DNA from: Insulibacter thermoxylanivorax
GTDB lineage: Bacteria > Bacillota > Bacilli > Paenibacillales > DA-C8
DNA length: 64,000 nt
Assembly: GCF_015472005.1 (NCBI RefSeq)
Contig: NZ_BMAQ01000005.1
Span: 124,001-188,000 of the forward strand
Direction: 5' to 3'
The position numbers were made by a program, and so were the translations under genes. This document shows, piece by piece, positions 60,996 through 64,000 of this stretch. Position 1 is the first letter of the stretch. Every line of letters starts with the position of its first letter. The notes under the pieces are model-generated. The model was given only the letters and a program-made list of their open reading frames with translations, had not been told where the DNA came from and did not search any database.

Positions 60996-62165
60996 ATGTC
61001 TAAGTTCAGGGAGATTCGCAGAGAGCTTCACCGCATTCCGGAACCGGGGTTCCAGGAAGTGAAGACGCAAGCGCTGCTGCTCAAGTATCTTCGGCAGCTG
61101 CCGGCAGACCGAGTAGAGATCAAAACATGGTGCACCGGCATCTTGGTACGGATTAAAGGCACCATCGGCAAACGCCGCATCGCCTATCGCGCCGATATCG
61201 ACGGCTTGCCGATCACTGAGGAAACATCCTATGAATTCCGTTCCGAACATGAAGGCTATATGCACGCTTGCGGCCATGATATGCATATGGCGATCGCTGT
61301 GGGCGTAGCATCGCATTTTGCTCATCACCCGATCGAAGATGATGTGATTGTCATCTTCCAGCCCGCCGAAGAGGGTCCCGGCGGCGCCGAACCGATGATG
61401 CGGAGCGAGGAATACCGTGCATGGAAACCGGATCTGATCTTGGCCTTACATATTGCTCCAGAATACCCCGTCGGCCAGATCGCTGTTCGTCCGGGCACCT
61501 TATTCGCGCGCACGGCGGAGATCTTCATCGAGCTGAAAGGCAAGGGCGGGCATGCGGCTTATCCCCACCAAGCCAAGGATATGATCATTGCAGCCGCCCA
61601 GCTGGTGATGCAGCTGCAGACGATCATCTCACGCAATCTCGATCCCCTCGATGCAGCGGTGATCACGATCGGCAAGATCACGGGAGGCGTGCGCCAGAAC
61701 GTGATCGCCGAACGGGTGCGTTTGGAAGGGACGATCCGTACCCTGTCGGATGCCGCGACGAAGACGGTGCGAAGCAGGATCGAGGATATTCTGCACGGGA
61801 TCGAGGCAGGCTATGGATGTGAGGCGACGGTGGAGTATGGGGCGGATTATGTTCAGGTGGACAACGATGAAGCGCTGACGAAGGAATTCATGGCTTGGAT
61901 GCGAGGGGAGCAGCAGCAGGTCGAGGAGCCCTTGCGCATGGAACTCGTCGAATGCGGCGCCGCGATGACGGGCGAAGATTTCGGTTTCTTCCTCACGGAA
62001 ACGCCGGGCTTTATGTTCTGGTTAGGCGTGGATTCTCCCTATGGGCTGCACCATGCGAAGCTGGAGCCGAAGGAGGAAGCGATTGACCAGGCGATCAGTT
62101 TGGTGACGCGTTACATCACATGGAAATCCCGGCAGCATGCAGGTAAGGAACAGCGGGACCGCTGA
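60996..62165 (+). CDS. ykuR: N-acetyldiaminopimelate deacetylase (YkuR)
   Basis: A 389-residue M20-family zinc peptidase that deacetylates N-acetyl-LL-diaminopimelate in the acetylase route to lysine and wall diaminopimelate. The metal-site residues are in [10 protein letters not shown] (C92, H94, H97) and PAEEGPGG (E125, E126); KGGHAAYPH and [12 protein letters not shown] fit the YkuR branch closely. It is separated from dapD here, whereas the two usually adjoin, but its product feeds MurE in this same cluster. The ATG follows GGGAGGG. Confidence 0.9.
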   Translation: MSKFREIRRELHRIPEPGFQEVKTQALLLKYLRQLPADRVEIKTWCTGILVRIKGTIGKRRIAYRADIDGLPITEETSYEFRSEHEGYMHACGHDMHMAIAVGVASHFAHHPIEDDVIVIFQPAEEGPGGAEPMMRSEEYRAWKPDLILALHIAPEYPVGQIAVRPGTLFARTAEIFIELKGKGGHAAYPHQAKDMIIAAAQLVMQLQTIISRNLDPLDAAVITIGKITGGVRQNVIAERVRLEGTIRTLSDAATKTVRSRIEDILHGIEAGYGCEATVEYGADYVQVDNDEALTKEFMAWMRGEQQQVEEPLRMELVECGAAMTGEDFGFFLTETPGFMFWLGVDSPYGLHHAKLEPKEEAIDQAISLVTRYITWKSRQHAGKEQRDR

Positions 62166-62220
62166 TTGGTGCATTTGGTCTTCAATCAGATCATTCGGCC
62201 CATTTTTCTCATAATGATGC

Positions 62221-62249
62221 TTGACAACATCCCATGCAAGTGGCATAAT
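62221..62249 (+). promoter_or_regulatory. sigma-A promoter of the pyr operon
   Basis: TTGACA (62221-62226) and CATAAT (62244-62249) with a 17-bp spacer, just before the PyrR attenuator. Confidence 0.8.
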
Positions 62250-62266
62250 GCTACTAATCGAATAAG

Positions 62267-63038
<772 letters not shown>

Positions 63039-63040
63039 GC

Positions 63041-63949
63041 ATGATCCGTACGCAGACGGCAGCAGAGCGAAGCTTGCTGGGACTTAAGGGTATGAGCAAG
63101 CAAGAGATCGAAGCGATCCTGGAGAGGGCTTCCTACTGGGCGAACTATCCGGTGAAGGTGACCGGACAGCTGGCCGGCAAGTTCGTCGCGAATATGTTCT
63201 TCGAAAACAGCACGCGTACCCGCTTCTCCTTCGAGCTGGCAGAGAAACGGCTAGGAGCAGAGGTGTTGAATTTCTCCGCCGCCGTCTCCAGCGTTCAGAA
63301 GGGGGAATCGATCTACGATACCGTAAGAACGCTGGAGTCGATGGGGATCGACGCCGGCATCATCCGTTTGAAGCCTGTGGGTGTGCTGCAGGAACTGGCG
63401 CAGAAGATCAGGATTCCGCTGATCAATGCCGGAGACGGTAACAATGAACATCCGACGCAGGCGCTGCTTGATATCTACACGATGAGACAGCATTTCGGCG
63501 AGATTCAAGGTCTTACCGTATCGATCATCGGCGATATCCAGCACAGCCGCGTCGCTCGCTCTAACTTATGGGGGCTGCGTACGATGGGAGCAGAGGTCCA
63601 GTTCTGTGCACCGCCGCAGATGATGGCGCAGGATCTCGAGGGACAGATCCGCTATGTGAGCATCGAAGAAGCGCTGCGTGCAGATGTTGTCATGCTGCTG
63701 CGGCTGCAGCTGGAACGGCATGAGACGGGCATGATCAAGAGTGCGGAGGAGTACCGGGAACAGTATGGATTAACCGCGGAGCGGGCGAAGCTGCTGAAAC
63801 CCCATGCGATCATCATGCATCCGGCGCCGGTGAATCGCAATGTGGAGATCGACGATGAGGTTGTCGAACATGAGCAGTCCCGCATCTTCACACAGATTGC
63901 CAATGGAGTGCCGATCCGCATGGCCGTGATCGAACGGGCGGTAGGCTGA
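63041..63949 (+). CDS. pyrB: Aspartate carbamoyltransferase catalytic subunit
   Basis: A 302-residue enzyme (EC 2.1.3.2) that joins carbamoyl phosphate and aspartate in pyrimidine synthesis. The carbamoyl-phosphate loop S57-T-R-T-R61 in FFENSTRTRFSFE, NEHPTQALLD and the C-terminal MHPAPVNRNVE are diagnostic. It is directly after pyrR (2 bp) behind GGGGG. No regulatory subunit is present, as usual in Bacillota. The last 50 bases of the window after it hold only a possible ribosome-binding site (AAGGAAA) for a next gene, expected pyrC. Confidence 0.96.
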   Translation: MIRTQTAAERSLLGLKGMSKQEIEAILERASYWANYPVKVTGQLAGKFVANMFFENSTRTRFSFELAEKRLGAEVLNFSAAVSSVQKGESIYDTVRTLESMGIDAGIIRLKPVGVLQELAQKIRIPLINAGDGNNEHPTQALLDIYTMRQHFGEIQGLTVSIIGDIQHSRVARSNLWGLRTMGAEVQFCAPPQMMAQDLEGQIRYVSIEEALRADVVMLLRLQLERHETGMIKSAEEYREQYGLTAERAKLLKPHAIIMHPAPVNRNVEIDDEVVEHEQSRIFTQIANGVPIRMAVIERAVG

Positions 63950-64000
63950 AGGCATCAGCAAGGCGTAAGCGGCCTTGGTGAAGGCGGAGCAAGGAAATCC

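Overview
The window is chromosomal DNA of an endospore-forming Bacillota, most like the Paenibacillaceae. Three things point there: a complete sporulation-linked division region (spoVD, spoVE, spoIIGA, sigE, sigG); gene order colinear with Bacillus subtilis ylaG-ylaK, then ylbQ/bshC through dcw to pyrB; and moderately high G+C with frequent TTG/GTG starts behind strong Shine-Dalgarno sites. No rRNA, tRNA, CRISPR array, insertion sequence or prophage was seen.

Layout. 1-7.1 kb: a LiaF-like membrane protein, typA, a YlaH-like protein, a small orphan, an LCP ligase, a PNPOx-fold protein, a YlaJ/YhcN lipoprotein (minus strand) and phoH. 7.2-12.4 kb is the least familiar part: an orphan solute-binding-like protein with an acidic insert, a minus-strand pair (coiled-coil secreted protein and lipoprotein) and a MidA-like methyltransferase. 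12.6-13.9 kb: a DUF2626 membrane protein and the prespore regulator rsfA. 14-20.4 kb: an uronate (pectin) catabolism island with kduI, a DeoR regulator, kduD, a LacI regulator, an SDR and uxaE. 20.6-25.2 kb: the bdbD-bdbC disulfide pair, panE, DUF3397 and bshC. An adenosylhomocysteinase gene then sits between bshC and mraZ.

26.7-54 kb is the division and cell-wall cluster: mraZ, rsmH, ftsL, pbpB, spoVD, murE, murF, mraY, murD, spoVE, murG, murB, murA, divIB, ftsA, ftsZ, spoIIGA, sigE, sigG, ylmC-H with sepF, and divIVA. 54-64 kb: a T-box-controlled ileS, DUF5665, a TraR/DksA protein, lspA, rluD, a spacer full of palindromes, an N-acetyl-diaminopimelate deacetylase, and the start of the pyrimidine operon (pyrR attenuator, pyrR, pyrB).

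How it fits together. The wall-precursor enzymes (MurE/F/D/G/B/A, MraY), polymerase (SpoVE), transpeptidases (PBP2B, SpoVD), divisome (FtsL, DivIB, FtsA, FtsZ, SepF, DivIVA) and the early sporulation cascade (SpoIIGA, sigma-E, sigma-G) are packed into one run. Candidate control elements are legible in the sequence: a MraZ operator over the mraZ promoter, a sigma-H-type promoter before ftsA, a Spo0A/long-spacer promoter before spoIIGA, a hairpin burying the sigG ribosome-binding site, a T-box before ileS and a PyrR attenuator before pyrR. SpoVD keeps the two redox cysteines known from B. subtilis, and the BdbD/BdbC oxidase pair lies 10 kb upstream. I see no clear-cut new multi-gene system. The best candidates for undescribed biology are the 9.0-11.1 kb secreted coiled-coil/lipoprotein pair, the acidic-insert binding protein at 7.45 kb, the histidine tail of SpoVD and the palindrome cluster at 60.6-60.8 kb.
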